Positions 1 through 9,481 of a stretch of DNA of 47,618 nt are shown here, in pieces. The notes below the pieces were generated by a model. That model was not told the origin of the DNA. It did no database searches and saw only the letters and a list, made by a program, of their open reading frames with translations. A program made the translations under genes and the position numbers. Source of the DNA: Limnohabitans sp. (GTDB taxonomy: Bacteria; Bacteroidota; Bacteroidia; Flavobacteriales; Flavobacteriaceae); NCBI GenBank assembly GCA_030053945.1, contig JASGCW010000024.1, forward strand, positions 1-47,618. The letters run 5' to 3'. The stretch's first letter is position 1; each line of letters starts with the position of its first letter.

Positions 1-120
1 TTTGAAAACAAAGAACAAATTGAAGTTTCTAAGTTTTATGAGAAATTACCTAAACCTCACGCTTTAGCTGTTCAAGAATGGATGGAAAATAAGATTTATT
101 ATAAATCTACAACAAAATAA
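1..120 (+). CDS. rpoZ: DNA-directed RNA polymerase omega subunit, 3' end
   Basis: Frame 1 is open from the window edge to TAA at 118-120, giving the last 39 residues (FENKEQIEVSKFYEKLPKPH... ending KSTTK). I recognise this as the C-terminus of the Bacteroidota RpoZ/omega protein, including its lysine/proline-rich KLPKPHALAVQEW segment. Omega helps assemble RNA polymerase by latching the beta' subunit. Position just before coaBC fits the usual flavobacterial order. The start lies outside the window. Family assignment rests on recalled similarity over a short stretch. Confidence 0.82.
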   Translation, partial: FENKEQIEVSKFYEKLPKPHALAVQEWMENKIYYKSTTK

Positions 121-132
121 AGCATAGTTACT

Positions 133-1338
133 ATGTCTGTTTTAAGCGGTAAAAAAATAATACTAGGGATATCTGGTGGGATTGCTGCTTACAAGACAGC
201 CTCATTAGTACGTTTATTTATAAAAGCAGGAGCTCAAGTCCAAGTGATTATGACTCCTGCTTCTGTTGATTTTGTTACCCCCTTAACATTATCAACACTT
301 TCTAAAAATCCAGTCTACATTAATTTCTTTAATGATGAAGATTCATCAACTTGGAATAATCATGTAGAGTTAGGATTGTGGGCAGATTTGATGATTATTG
401 CACCGGCTACAGCAAATACAATGTCAAAAATGGTAAATGGAAATTGTGATAATTTGCTTATCGCAACTTATTTATCTGCAAAATGCCCAGTTTATTTTGC
501 TCCTGCAATGGATTTAGATATGTATAAACATCCTTCAACTATTGCAAGTTTTGAAGCATTAAAAAGATTTGGAAATATTATTATACCAGCCGAAACGGGT
601 GAATTAGCAAGTGGACTTTCTGGTGAAGGTCGTATGGCTGAACCTGAAAATATAGTTGCTTTTCTTGAAAAGGATATAGAAAATAAACTTCCTTTGAGAG
701 GAAAAAGAATCTTGGTTACAGCAGGACCTACTTATGAAGCAATAGATCCAGTCCGATTTATCGGGAATCATTCAACTGGAAAAATGGGTTATGATATTGC
801 TAATGAAGCTGCTCAACTTGGAGCAGAAGTTATTTTGGTTTCTGGCCCCTCACATTTAAAAGCAAATCATTCACGTATAAATTTGATAAGAGTTATTTCT
901 GCTGAAGAAATGTTTATGGCTTGTATGGAAAATTTTGAAGCAGTAGATGTTGCCATTGCAGCAGCAGCTGTTGCAGATTATAAACCAAAAAATGTAGCTT
1001 CACAAAAAATAAAAAAGAATGATGCTTCGTTAATAATAGAATTAGAGAAGACAAAAGATGTTTTAGCATCACTAGGACAAATTAAAAAGGATCAATTTTT
1101 AATTGGCTTTGCTTTAGAAACTGAAAATGAAATTGAACACGCAAAGCAAAAAATTCAGAAAAAAAACCTAGATTTGATAGTTCTAAATTCTTTAAATGAT
1201 ACTGGAGCGGGTTTTGGTAAACCAACAAATAAAGTTACATTTATAGACAAGGAATTTAATGTAGAGCCTCAAGAATTAAAATCGAAAGAAGAAGTGGCTC
1301 TTGATATTGTAAACAAAATTATTAAACATTATGCGTAG
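133..1338 (+). CDS. coaBC: Bifunctional phosphopantothenoylcysteine decarboxylase / phosphopantothenate-cysteine ligase
   Basis: Catalyses two coenzyme A steps: ligation of cysteine to 4'-phosphopantothenate and decarboxylation to 4'-phosphopantetheine. The N-terminal half (about residues 1-180) is the FMN-dependent CoaC flavoprotein: GISGGIAAYKT at residues 13-23, the active-site His in NHVELG, and APAMD. The C-terminal half (from about 190) is CoaB: ILVTAGPTYEAIDPVRFIGN, STGKMG, AAAVADYKP and a KIKK lysine cluster. The 401 residues match the fused family length. The gene starts 12 nt after rpoZ and its end overlaps the next start by 8 nt, indicating an operon. coaE at 8826 is the last enzyme of the same pathway. 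Confidence 0.97.
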   Translation: MSVLSGKKIILGISGGIAAYKTASLVRLFIKAGAQVQVIMTPASVDFVTPLTLSTLSKNPVYINFFNDEDSSTWNNHVELGLWADLMIIAPATANTMSKMVNGNCDNLLIATYLSAKCPVYFAPAMDLDMYKHPSTIASFEALKRFGNIIIPAETGELASGLSGEGRMAEPENIVAFLEKDIENKLPLRGKRILVTAGPTYEAIDPVRFIGNHSTGKMGYDIANEAAQLGAEVILVSGPSHLKANHSRINLIRVISAEEMFMACMENFEAVDVAIAAAAVADYKPKNVASQKIKKNDASLIIELEKTKDVLASLGQIKKDQFLIGFALETENEIEHAKQKIQKKNLDLIVLNSLNDTGAGFGKPTNKVTFIDKEFNVEPQELKSKEEVALDIVNKIIKHYA

Positions 1339-2218
1339 ATATTTGCTTGTATTGTTATTTATTCTTTCTGGTATTTCTAATGCTCAAGAATTAAATTGTA
1401 CTGTTGAATTTAATACTAGTCAAGTAGCAGCAACAAATCAACAAATTTTTAAAACACTTCAAAAATCATTAGTAGAGTTTATAAATAACACAAAATGGAC
1501 AGATAAAGTATATAAACCGAATGAAAAAATTAATTGTTCCTTTTTTTTCAATATCACATCTTTTGATAATGTAAATCAGTTTACAGGAAGTTTACAAGTA
1601 CAGGCTTCAAGACCTGTTTTTAACTCGTCATATACTACATCAATATTGAATTTGAATGATAAGGAAGTGAATTTTAACTATAACGAATTCCAAGTTTTAT
1701 CTTTTAATCCTAACGGTTTTGATTCAAATTTGATTTCGGTTATTGCTTTTTATGCTAATATGATTATTGCTTTTGATAGTGATTCATTTGCTCTTGAAGG
1801 TGGAAATAAAGCATTAGAAACAGCTTTAAATATTGTGAATTTAGCGCAACAAACTCAGGAAAAAGGATGGATGTCAACAGGTAATCAAAATCGTTATTAT
1901 TTGGTTAATGATATGCTTTCTCCTATGTTTGGATCTGTTAGAAAAGCAATCTATGAATATCATTTAGGAGCCTTAGATAAAATGGCAGATGATACAAAAA
2001 ATGCTAAATTGAATTTGATTAAATCAATAAAAACGCTAAGTGAAGTAGCACGTTCTAGACCTAATGCTTATCTAACACGTGTGTTTTTTGATGCTAAATC
2101 GGATGAAATTCTAAGTATTTTGAAAGAAGGTCCTAAAATAGATAACAAAGAAGTAGTTGATATTCTTAATCAATTATCTCCAACAAATTCTAGTAAGTGG
2201 AGTCAAATTACGTATTAA
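1331..2218 (+). CDS. DUF4835 family secreted protein
   Basis: A 295-residue protein with a cleavable signal peptide (MRRYLLVLLFILSGISNAQ) and a predicted periplasmic or surface location. I recognise it as the DUF4835 family, which in flavobacteria normally sits between coaBC and recN. The mature protein contains many Asn, Phe and Tyr residues and no enzymatic motif I can name. The start overlaps the end of coaBC by 8 nt and recN begins 9 nt after its stop, so it is probably co-transcribed. Function is unknown; association with cell-envelope proteins is only suggested by the signal peptide. Confidence 0.85.
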   Translation: MRRYLLVLLFILSGISNAQELNCTVEFNTSQVAATNQQIFKTLQKSLVEFINNTKWTDKVYKPNEKINCSFFFNITSFDNVNQFTGSLQVQASRPVFNSSYTTSILNLNDKEVNFNYNEFQVLSFNPNGFDSNLISVIAFYANMIIAFDSDSFALEGGNKALETALNIVNLAQQTQEKGWMSTGNQNRYYLVNDMLSPMFGSVRKAIYEYHLGALDKMADDTKNAKLNLIKSIKTLSEVARSRPNAYLTRVFFDAKSDEILSILKEGPKIDNKEVVDILNQLSPTNSSKWSQITY

Positions 2219-2223
2219 ATTTG
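2216..2223 (+). promoter_or_regulatory. Candidate internal -7 box for recN (TAAATTTG)
   Basis: This perfect TAnnTTTG element begins on the stop codon of the DUF4835 gene and ends 4 nt before the recN ATG. No clear -33 TTG was seen at the right distance. If used, the recN mRNA would be leaderless or nearly so. Confidence 0.4.
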
Positions 2224-2227
2224 TACA

Positions 2228-3880
2228 ATGCTTATATCTTTATCAATTAAAAATTTTGCGTTGATAGAACAGTTGGAAATAAGTTTTTCCAATCAATTTT
2301 CTATTATTACGGGTGAAACAGGTGCTGGAAAATCTATTTTGTTAGGTGCTTTGGGTTTAGTGTTAGGGAATCGTGCCGATTTGACTTCTCTCAAAGATAA
2401 AGAACAAAAATGTATTATAGAAGCTCATTTTGATATCACAAAATATGTTTTGAAAGATTTTTTTGCCACAAATGATTTAGATTATGAAAATCTCACAATC
2501 ATTCGTAGGGAAATTTTGCCATCAGGAAAATCAAGAGCATTTGTTAATGATAGCCCTGTCAATTTATCCGAATTGCAAAGTTTAGGAGAGTTTCTTTTAG
2601 ATATTCACTCGCAACATCAAACAAGAGAATTGACAGAAGAAGGATATCAGATAGAAATCTTAGATGCTATTGCAGGGCAACACGATATTTTATTAGAATA
2701 TAGAGGGAAATTATCTCTTTATAAAACTTTAAAGAATGATCTTAAAAAGATTTTAACCGAAAAGGAAACGTTGTCAAAGGAAGCAGAATATAATTCTTTT
2801 TTGTTGCAAGAATTACTATCTGCTAATTTGAAGTCAGGTGAACAAGGAGATCTAGAAGCTACTTTTGAAAAGCTTAATAATGTTGAGTTTATCAAAGAAA
2901 ATTTAGATAAATGTTTAGCAATTTCAAACGAAGAACAAATAGGGGTAATTCAAAACTTGAAAGAAGTGAAAACTTCTCTTCAAAAAATAGCTGCGTTGTC
3001 ACCAGAATTTAATGAACTTTTTGAAAGAGTTAATAGTTGTATAATTGAGTTTGATGATATCGCTTCCGAATTGCATAATCAGTCTGAGAAATTAATTAAT
3101 GATCCTGAAAAATTAGAACTTGTCAATCAAAAACTACAATCTATATATAATCTTCAGAAAAAGCATAATGTAGCATCGGTAGAAGAATTGTTATTAATTC
3201 AAAATGATTTAGATAATAAAGTTGTCCGAGCTGATGATTTAGATAATCAAATTAAAAAGGTTGAAAACGAAATTGAAAGATTGTCTGAAATATTAAATGA
3301 TTTAGCTGCAAAAATTTCTGAAAATAGAAAGAAAGCTGTACCTGTTTTAGTTACACAAGTCACTGATATTTTGTCTCAGTTAGGGATGCCAAATGCCCGT
3401 TTTCAGTTTGAAATGACTAGTTCTGATAATTTTCTAACCACTGGAAAAGATATAGTTCAATTACAGTTTTCTGCAAATAAAGGAACAGATTTTGGGTTGC
3501 TCAAGAAAGTAGCTTCAGGAGGTGAAATGTCTAGAATTATGTTAGCAGTAAAATCAATATTGGCAAATTATTCTAAGCTTCCAACGATTATTTTTGATGA
3601 AATTGATACAGGTGTTTCAGGTGAAATTGCCCAAAAAATGGGTGATATTATGAGAAGAATGAGTCAGCAGATGCAGGTTTTTGCGATTACGCATTTGCCT
3701 CAAATTGCTTCAAAAGGGCATCAACATTATAAAGTGTTCAAGTCGGACAAAGAGGATAGTACAGTTTCCGAATTAAAACTTCTAACTTCTGAAGAGAGAA
3801 TTATTGAAATTGCAGAAATGCTTTCAGGTAAGAATATAACTGATTCTGCAATAAATCATGCAAAAGCATTGCTAAATTAA
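2228..3880 (+). CDS. recN: DNA repair protein RecN
   Basis: SMC-like ATPase that gathers DNA ends during double-strand break repair with RecA, in the cytoplasm. Visible parts: N-terminal ATPase half with Walker A GETGAGKS (about residues 30-37), a SQHQ segment (LLDIHSQHQTREL), a long central coiled coil (about 150-360, rich in Leu/Lys/Glu), then the ABC signature ASGGEMSRIMLA (about 430) and Walker B IIFDEIDTGVSGEIA (about 455) followed by AITHLPQIAS. The 550 residues are typical. It is the last gene of the rpoZ-coaBC-DUF4835 series and may also have its own promoter overlapping the upstream stop codon. Confidence 0.97.
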   Translation: MLISLSIKNFALIEQLEISFSNQFSIITGETGAGKSILLGALGLVLGNRADLTSLKDKEQKCIIEAHFDITKYVLKDFFATNDLDYENLTIIRREILPSGKSRAFVNDSPVNLSELQSLGEFLLDIHSQHQTRELTEEGYQIEILDAIAGQHDILLEYRGKLSLYKTLKNDLKKILTEKETLSKEAEYNSFLLQELLSANLKSGEQGDLEATFEKLNNVEFIKENLDKCLAISNEEQIGVIQNLKEVKTSLQKIAALSPEFNELFERVNSCIIEFDDIASELHNQSEKLINDPEKLELVNQKLQSIYNLQKKHNVASVEELLLIQNDLDNKVVRADDLDNQIKKVENEIERLSEILNDLAAKISENRKKAVPVLVTQVTDILSQLGMPNARFQFEMTSSDNFLTTGKDIVQLQFSANKGTDFGLLKKVASGGEMSRIMLAVKSILANYSKLPTIIFDEIDTGVSGEIAQKMGDIMRRMSQQMQVFAITHLPQIASKGHQHYKVFKSDKEDSTVSELKLLTSEERIIEIAEMLSGKNITDSAINHAKALLN

Positions 3881-3914
3881 GTTAATAAGATTTTTAGACT
3901 TCTTATATATTTAG

Positions 3915-3922
3915 TAAGTTTG
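3915..3922 (+). promoter_or_regulatory. Candidate -7 box upstream of fabV (TAAGTTTG)
   Basis: A TAnnTTTG match in the 111-nt gap between recN and fabV, about 70 nt before the fabV ATG. No convincing -33 TTG was found. The gap otherwise holds only AT-rich sequence. Confidence 0.4.
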
Positions 3923-3991
3923 CTCTCAAAATATACAAAATATTAATTTATCTAAATTGTTACATCAATATAGAAATATAAAGTTTAAATT

Positions 3992-5182
3992 ATGATTATA
4001 GAACCAAGAATGCGCGGATTCATTTGCTTAACTGCTCACCCTGAAGGATGTGCGAAAAGCGTTCAAAATCAAATTGAATACGTAAAATCTAAAGGAAAAA
4101 TTAATGGTCCAAAAAGAGTTTTAGTTGTTGGTGCTTCTACTGGTTTTGGTTTAGCTTCTAGAATTACTGCTGCTTTTGGTAGTGACGCTTCAACTATAGG
4201 TGTTTTCTTTGAAAAAGAACCAGCTGAAGGGAAAACCGCTACTCCAGGATGGTACAATTCGGCTGCATTTGAGCAAGAAGCAAAAAAAGCAGGTTTGTAT
4301 GCAAAAAGTATCAATGGTGATGCTTTTTCAAATGAAGTAAAACAACAAACTATTGACATAATTAAAGCTGATTTAGGTCAGGTAGATTTAATAATTTATA
4401 GTTTAGCTTCACCCGTTCGTATGCATCCTGTAACAGGGGTTTTACATCGATCGGCTTTAAAACCTATTGGTCAAACTTTTAGCGATAAAACAGTAGATTT
4501 CCATACTGGAAAAGTTTCTCAAGTTTCTATTGAACCTGCCGCTCAAGAAGATATAGATAATACTATTGTGGTAATGGGGGGTGAAGATTGGAAAATGTGG
4601 ATTGATGCAATGAAATCAGCAGGAGTTTTAGCAGATGGAGCTACAACAGTTGCTTATTCATATATAGGTCCAGAAGTAACAGCAGCTGTTTATAGAAAAG
4701 GAACTATAGGAATGGCTAAAAATGATTTAGAAGCAACAGCTTTTACAATATCAGATTCTTTGAAAGATATAAATGGTAAAGCTTATGTTTCTGTAAATAA
4801 AGCATTAGTGACTCAAGCTAGTTCTGCAATTCCAGTTATTCCTTTATATATATCATTATTGTATAAAACAATGAAAGATAAAGGTATTCACGAGGGATGT
4901 ATTGAACAAATGCAACGTTTATTTGCAGAAAGATTGTATGCAAATGGAGAAGTACCAGTGGATAGTGAAGGAAGAATTCGAATTGATGATTGGGAAATGA
5001 GGGATGATGTTCAATCTTTAGTAAAAGAATTATGGACTAAAGTTGATGAAGAATCTTTGAAACAATTAGGAGATTTGGCTGGATACAAGCAAGATTTCTT
5101 AAATTTATTCGGATTCGGATTTGATGGAGTAGATTATCTAGCCGATACAAGTGAAATGATTGAGGTTGAGAGTATTAAATAA
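3992..5182 (+). CDS. fabV: Enoyl-[acyl-carrier-protein] reductase FabV
   Basis: NADH-dependent trans-2-enoyl-ACP/CoA reductase for the last step of each fatty-acid elongation cycle; cytoplasmic. The 396 residues match FabV. Seen: N-terminal MIIEPRMRGFICLTAHPEGC, the nucleotide-binding segment VLVVGASTGFGLASRI (about 43-58), DLIIYSLASPVR, and the Tyr-x8-Lys catalytic region in SYIGPEVTAAVYRKGTIG. FabV is structurally distinct from FabI and known in other bacteria for low triclosan sensitivity. It is monocistronic by layout: candidate promoter upstream and a strong hairpin terminator 9 nt after the stop. Confidence 0.96.
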   Translation: MIIEPRMRGFICLTAHPEGCAKSVQNQIEYVKSKGKINGPKRVLVVGASTGFGLASRITAAFGSDASTIGVFFEKEPAEGKTATPGWYNSAAFEQEAKKAGLYAKSINGDAFSNEVKQQTIDIIKADLGQVDLIIYSLASPVRMHPVTGVLHRSALKPIGQTFSDKTVDFHTGKVSQVSIEPAAQEDIDNTIVVMGGEDWKMWIDAMKSAGVLADGATTVAYSYIGPEVTAAVYRKGTIGMAKNDLEATAFTISDSLKDINGKAYVSVNKALVTQASSAIPVIPLYISLLYKTMKDKGIHEGCIEQMQRLFAERLYANGEVPVDSEGRIRIDDWEMRDDVQSLVKELWTKVDEESLKQLGDLAGYKQDFLNLFGFGFDGVDYLADTSEMIEVESIK

Positions 5183-5190
5183 TAAGGCTT

Positions 5191-5239
5191 AAAATGCAAA
5201 AAAAACCACGATGTAGTTCGTGGTTTTTTTTTGCATTTT
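5191..5239 (+). terminator. Rho-independent terminator after fabV
   Basis: A near-perfect inverted repeat: left arm 5191-5211, loop TGTAGT (5212-5217), right arm 5218-5239 with a run of nine T. The core pairing is CCACGA with TCGTGG, extended by A/T and by TGC/GCA pairs. Confidence 0.9.
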
Positions 5240-5304
5240 ATCGATTTTTGCTTTTTAAAGTTTTTTGGTTTGCTAACTTGCGCCCCGTAAATCAAAAATA
5301 AATT

Positions 5305-7746
5305 ATGAAAAAAATTACTTTATTTTTTGCTGTTTTGATTGCAGCAATAACACAAAGCTATGCCCAAGTTTCAGGATATAGTTTTTTAGAATCAACAGAA
5401 ACATACACTCCAGTAACAGGTACAAGCTCAACTGCATCAGGGGATGACGGATCTCAAAATGGTATAGCTATAGGTTTTACTTTTAAATTTGAAGGTGTAG
5501 ATTATACACATTTGTGTATCAATACTAATGGATGGATAAAATTAGGGAATGCATCAACAACAATAGGAACTGGTTCTTTTACAAATTTATTGTCTAATAC
5601 AGCTACTCATAAACCTTTAATTGCACCATTTTGGGATGATAATAATAAAAATACAGGAAGCATTCAGTATGCTTTAACTGGAACATCTCCTAATCAAGTT
5701 TTAGAAATTAGTTGGGATAATATTAATATTGGTGGTTCAGGAGCTACAAGTGCTGCTAATTTGGCATCATTTAAATTAAGATTATATGAGACCACAAATG
5801 TAATTGACTTTGTTTATGGTCCTACAATGGCTTCTGCTGGAACTTTATCTGCATCAGTTGGATTAAATGGTTCAAGTTCTTTTTTAAGTGTTACGCCAGG
5901 AACTACATCAACAGTTTCTTCTGCTACAGCTAATAATACAATTTCTGCAACAACAAATTTAGTAGGAAAGAAATTTACATTTACACCTCCTTCTTGTATT
6001 GCTACTGCTGCTTTAACTTTTGCTAATATTACAACATCAAGCGCAGATGTTTCATGGACAGCGCCAGTGCCTGCGCCTAGTAATGGGTATGAATATGTTG
6101 TAGATACAAATGCAGCTGATCCTTTAGTAGCCGGTACTGCAACTTCGGGGACATCAGCTAATATTACAGGATTGTCTGCTGGTACAATGTATTATGTACA
6201 CGTTAGATCAAATTGCGGTTCAGGTTACAGTGCTTGGAGAACATCAAGTTTTGTGACTGTGTGTGCGGCTACAAATATTCCGTATACACAGGATTTTGAA
6301 ACTGTTACTGTTCCAGCTTTACCAATTTGTACAACTGTTGTAAATTCAGGAACAGGAAATGTTTGGGTAACAGTTTCTAATCCAGGGTCTGGTTTTACTA
6401 CAAAAGCATTAAAATATGGTTATAATAGTTCAAATGCTGCTAATACTTGGTTTTTTACACAAGGTATAAATTTGACTGCTGGTACTTCTTACAGAATATC
6501 ATATAATTACGGTAACAATTCGGCTTCTTTTGTAGAAAAATTGAAAGTTGCTTATGGTTCAAGTGCAGACGCTGTATCAATGACTAATACAATAGCTGAT
6601 CATTCAAATGTTAATCAAAATGCTATTCAAACTAATATTGTAGATTTTACTCCTTCAACATCAGGAGTTTATTATATAGGTTTTCAAGCATATTCTGCTT
6701 CGAATCAATATAGTTTATTTGTAGATAATATTACTGTAGATGTAGCACCAGCTTGTAGTTCACCTCTTGGTTTGTCGGCAACTGGAATTACTCAAAATAC
6801 GGCAAATTTAAGCTGGGCAGCTTTTACTGGTGCAGCAGGTTATGAATATGTTATAGATAATACAGCTACTGATCCTACTGGTGCTGGGACTGCTATTGCA
6901 ACTACAACTTACAATGCTTCAGGTTTAACTGCTAATACTGTTTATTATTTGCATGTAAGAACAAATTGTGGATCAATTTTTAGTTCTTGGGCAACTTTAA
7001 TGTTTACAACTTTAGCGACACCTCCAGCTAATGATGATTGTGCTGGTGCTACTGTACTTGCTTTAGGTTCAGATTATGTTTCTGCTGCAATAACTTCTTC
7101 ATTAGTAGGAGCATCTAATTCTGAAACTGCAGACCCTAGCATTCCAGCACCTGGATGTGCTCTTTATATAGGTCACGATGTTTGGTTTACAACTACTGTT
7201 CCTGGATCAGGAAGTATTACTTTAGAGACAGGTTCGGAAGCTTCAAGTGCGGTAACAGATACTGGGATGGCTGTATATACGGGAACTTGTGGTGCATTAG
7301 TTTTAGCTAAATGTAATGATTCAGGAAGTACAAATACTGGAGATCATGCTAAGATAACTTTGTCTGCTTCATCCACTCCTGCTGTGTCTCCTGGACAACA
7401 ATTATTTGTTAGAGTTTGGAGGTATAATAGTAATGCAGTTACTAGAAATATAAATGCTGTAGGTGAATTTAAAATAGCAGCTTATGATGTTTCTTTAAGC
7501 TCAAATTCATTTGATTTTACAGGTTTTAGAGCTTATCCTAATCCAGTTGACGATATCTTTAACATTTCATATAATAAAGAAATTTCTAATATTTCTGTTG
7601 TGAATTTATTAGGACAAGAAGTAATGGTTAAAAAGGTAAATGCTTTGAATACTACTTTAGATATGTCATCTTTAGCAAAAGGTACTTATTTATTAAAAGT
7701 TACTTCTGATAATCAAGTGGGAACGATTAAGATTGTTAAAGAATAA
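5305..7746 (+). CDS. T9SS-secreted surface protein with fibronectin type III domains
   Basis: An 813-residue exported protein. Signal peptide MKKITLFFAVLIAAITQSYA (residues 1-20). Next comes a flavobacterial adhesin-type N-terminal region (about 22-225, with LCINTNGWIKLG and PLIAPFWDD). Two fibronectin-III-like domains follow at about 232-320 and 493-570; both have the family signature YEYV.D then YY.HVR.NCGS. Between and after them are beta-sandwich regions (about 328-490 and 577-730). The C-terminal 70 residues (YPNPVDDIFNI ... LLGQEV ... GTYLLKV ... IKIVKE) form a type A sorting domain, so it should be exported by the gliding-associated T9SS and processed at the surface. Ligand unknown. 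Flanked by hairpins on both sides, so probably a single-gene transcript. Confidence 0.9.
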   Translation: MKKITLFFAVLIAAITQSYAQVSGYSFLESTETYTPVTGTSSTASGDDGSQNGIAIGFTFKFEGVDYTHLCINTNGWIKLGNASTTIGTGSFTNLLSNTATHKPLIAPFWDDNNKNTGSIQYALTGTSPNQVLEISWDNINIGGSGATSAANLASFKLRLYETTNVIDFVYGPTMASAGTLSASVGLNGSSSFLSVTPGTTSTVSSATANNTISATTNLVGKKFTFTPPSCIATAALTFANITTSSADVSWTAPVPAPSNGYEYVVDTNAADPLVAGTATSGTSANITGLSAGTMYYVHVRSNCGSGYSAWRTSSFVTVCAATNIPYTQDFETVTVPALPICTTVVNSGTGNVWVTVSNPGSGFTTKALKYGYNSSNAANTWFFTQGINLTAGTSYRISYNYGNNSASFVEKLKVAYGSSADAVSMTNTIADHSNVNQNAIQTNIVDFTPSTSGVYYIGFQAYSASNQYSLFVDNITVDVAPACSSPLGLSATGITQNTANLSWAAFTGAAGYEYVIDNTATDPTGAGTAIATTTYNASGLTANTVYYLHVRTNCGSIFSSWATLMFTTLATPPANDDCAGATVLALGSDYVSAAITSSLVGASNSETADPSIPAPGCALYIGHDVWFTTTVPGSGSITLETGSEASSAVTDTGMAVYTGTCGALVLAKCNDSGSTNTGDHAKITLSASSTPAVSPGQQLFVRVWRYNSNAVTRNINAVGEFKIAAYDVSLSSNSFDFTGFRAYPNPVDDIFNISYNKEISNISVVNLLGQEVMVKKVNALNTTLDMSSLAKGTYLLKVTSDNQVGTIKIVKE

Positions 7747-7763
7747 AATTTTAAAAAGTTGTT

Positions 7764-7794
7764 AAAAAGTCACCTTTTATGGTGACTTTTTTTT
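7764..7794 (+). terminator. Terminator after the FN3/T9SS gene
   Basis: Stem AAAAGTCACC / GGTGACTTTT with loop TTTTAT, followed by further T. It lies between the T9SS protein and the glycosyltransferase. Confidence 0.9.
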
Positions 7795-7803
7795 GTTAAA
7801 ATG

Positions 7804-7811
7804 TACCTTTG
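7804..7811 (+). promoter_or_regulatory. Candidate -7 box TACCTTTG for the glycosyltransferase
   Basis: TAnnTTTG located just after the preceding terminator and 13 nt before ATG 7825. It overlaps an earlier in-frame ATG at 7801, which argues that 7825 is the true start codon. Confidence 0.55.
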
Positions 7812-7824
7812 CAAAAAAAACAGA

Positions 7825-8826
7825 ATGAATTATTCTTTTGTTATTCCGGTATTTAATAGACCTGATGAAATAGATGAACTTTTAGAGAGCTTATCTAAAC
7901 AAAATTTTAATAATCCTTTTGAGGTGATTATTGTAGAAGACGGGTCAACACTTCCTTGTGAAGATATTGTTGAAAAGTATCGTTCTAAGCTTGCTGTTAC
8001 GTATTATTTGAAATATAACTCGGGTCCTGGAGATTCTAGAAATTTTGGAATGCAATATGCTAAAGGTGATTATTTTATAATTCTTGATTCCGATTGTATT
8101 TTGCCTCCCCAATATCTTGATGAAGTAGATAAGTCACTTACAAATAGATATGTAGATTGTTTTGGTGGTCCAGATAATATGTTACCATCATTTACACCAA
8201 TACAAAAAGCTATAAATTTTGTGATGACATCTGTTTTGACAACTGGTGGTATTAGGGGAGCATCTGAAAAAATAGAGAAGTTTCAACCTCGAAGTTTTAA
8301 TATGGGTATTTCGAGGAAAGCTTTTGAAGCTTCAAAGGGTTTTTCAAATATTCATCCTGGTGAAGATCCAGATTTGTCAATCCGTTTATGGAAATTAGGT
8401 TTTGAGACTAAATTAATTTCTTCGGCATTTGTGTATCATAAAAGAAGAATAGATTGGGAGAAATTCTATATCCAAGTAAACAAATTTGGAAAAGTGAGAC
8501 CGATTTTAAATCAACTTTATCCAGAATATGCAAAACCAACTTTTTATTTTCCAGCACTTTTTGTAATTGGGTTGTTTGTTGGGATTTTTCTTTCAATATT
8601 TTTTCAAATAGAAATAGTTTTAAAATTGTATTTCATTTATACCTTTATTGTTTTTGTTGTATCTACTTATAAAAATAGAAGTCTAAAGGTAGGTTTTTAT
8701 ACAATAATTGCACTTTGGAGACAGTTCTTCGGTTACGGATTAGGATTTATAGAGTCTTTCTTTAAAATAAATATTTTAAAGAAAAAGCCACAAGAGGCAT
8801 TTCCTGAACTATTTTTTAAAGCATAA
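7825..8826 (+). CDS. Family 2 glycosyltransferase, membrane-anchored
   Basis: Transfers a sugar from a nucleotide-sugar donor, probably to a surface polysaccharide or lipid; substrate unknown. GT-A fold features: [21 protein letters not shown] at the N-terminus, VIIVEDGST, the metal-binding DSD in FIILDSDC, and [15 protein letters not shown], which is the acceptor-side ED motif. Two or three hydrophobic segments near the C-terminus (from [20 protein letters not shown]) anchor it to the inner membrane. I chose ATG 7825 (protein MNYSFVIP) because ATG 7801 lies within the -7 box. The stop codon shares one base with the coaE start codon. Confidence 0.88.
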   Translation: MNYSFVIPVFNRPDEIDELLESLSKQNFNNPFEVIIVEDGSTLPCEDIVEKYRSKLAVTYYLKYNSGPGDSRNFGMQYAKGDYFIILDSDCILPPQYLDEVDKSLTNRYVDCFGGPDNMLPSFTPIQKAINFVMTSVLTTGGIRGASEKIEKFQPRSFNMGISRKAFEASKGFSNIHPGEDPDLSIRLWKLGFETKLISSAFVYHKRRIDWEKFYIQVNKFGKVRPILNQLYPEYAKPTFYFPALFVIGLFVGIFLSIFFQIEIVLKLYFIYTFIVFVVSTYKNRSLKVGFYTIIALWRQFFGYGLGFIESFFKINILKKKPQEAFPELFFKA

Positions 8827-9413
8827 TGAGTAAAATAATTGGACTTACAGGAGGAATAGGTAGCGGAAAAACAACTGTTGCTAAACTTTTTTTAACCGAA
8901 GGGATACCTGTTTATTTTGCTGATGATGAAGCAAAAAAGATTTTAGATCAAGAAGAAACTATTAGTCAAGTTGTAAATGAATTTGGAAGTGAAATACTTT
9001 TTGAAAATAAAATAGATAGAAAAAAAATTGCAGAAATAGTTTTTAAGAATCCTGAAAAACTTAAAAAGTTAAATCAAATTATACATCCTTTAGTAAAAAA
9101 GCATTTTGATGCTTGGGTAGTCAAAAATCAAAAGCATCCATTTTTAGTTAAAGAGGCAGCAATTTTATTTGAATCTGGTAGTTATAAATATTGTGATATA
9201 ATTGTATGTGTAGTCGCTTCGGAAGAAATTAGGATAAAAAGGGTTATTGAAAGAGATAATACTACCAAAGATGCGGTTTTAGAAAGATTAAAAAATCAGT
9301 GGAGTGATCAACAACGAATTGAAAAAAGCGATTTTGTGATTCAGAATGAAGATTATGGAAAAACTAAGCTGGAATTTTATGAAATTCTTAAAAAAATAAA
9401 AAATATTCAGTAA
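8826..9413 (+). CDS. coaE: Dephospho-CoA kinase
   Basis: ATP-dependent phosphorylation of the 3'-hydroxyl of dephospho-CoA, the final step of CoA synthesis, in the cytoplasm. The 195-residue length is typical. The P-loop [12 protein letters not shown] is at residues 6-17, followed by [20 protein letters not shown] and the lid-like region [11 protein letters not shown]. Its ATG overlaps the glycosyltransferase stop by one base (TAATG), suggesting translational coupling. Confidence 0.96.
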   Translation: MSKIIGLTGGIGSGKTTVAKLFLTEGIPVYFADDEAKKILDQEETISQVVNEFGSEILFENKIDRKKIAEIVFKNPEKLKKLNQIIHPLVKKHFDAWVVKNQKHPFLVKEAAILFESGSYKYCDIIVCVVASEEIRIKRVIERDNTTKDAVLERLKNQWSDQQRIEKSDFVIQNEDYGKTKLEFYEILKKIKNIQ

Positions 9414-9468
9414 ATTTATTAATTGTTAATGTTTGGTTAATGTTTTTAAGACTCAAATGTTAAAATCT

Positions 9469-9476
9469 TAATTTTG
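9469..9476 (+). promoter_or_regulatory. Candidate -7 box TAATTTTG for the two-component operon
   Basis: A TAnnTTTG match ending only 5 nt before the ATG of the histidine kinase. No good -33 element was identified. Initiation here would give a nearly leaderless mRNA. Confidence 0.45.
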
Positions 9477-9481
9477 TTTCA

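Noticed and set aside
4069..4359. Minus-strand 96-residue ORF inside fabV
   Set aside because: Fully contained in a strongly supported gene, with no promoter or homologous features.
7801..7824. Earlier ATG start for the glycosyltransferase
   Set aside because: It overlaps the -7 box TACCTTTG and adds non-homologous residues before MNYSFVIPV.
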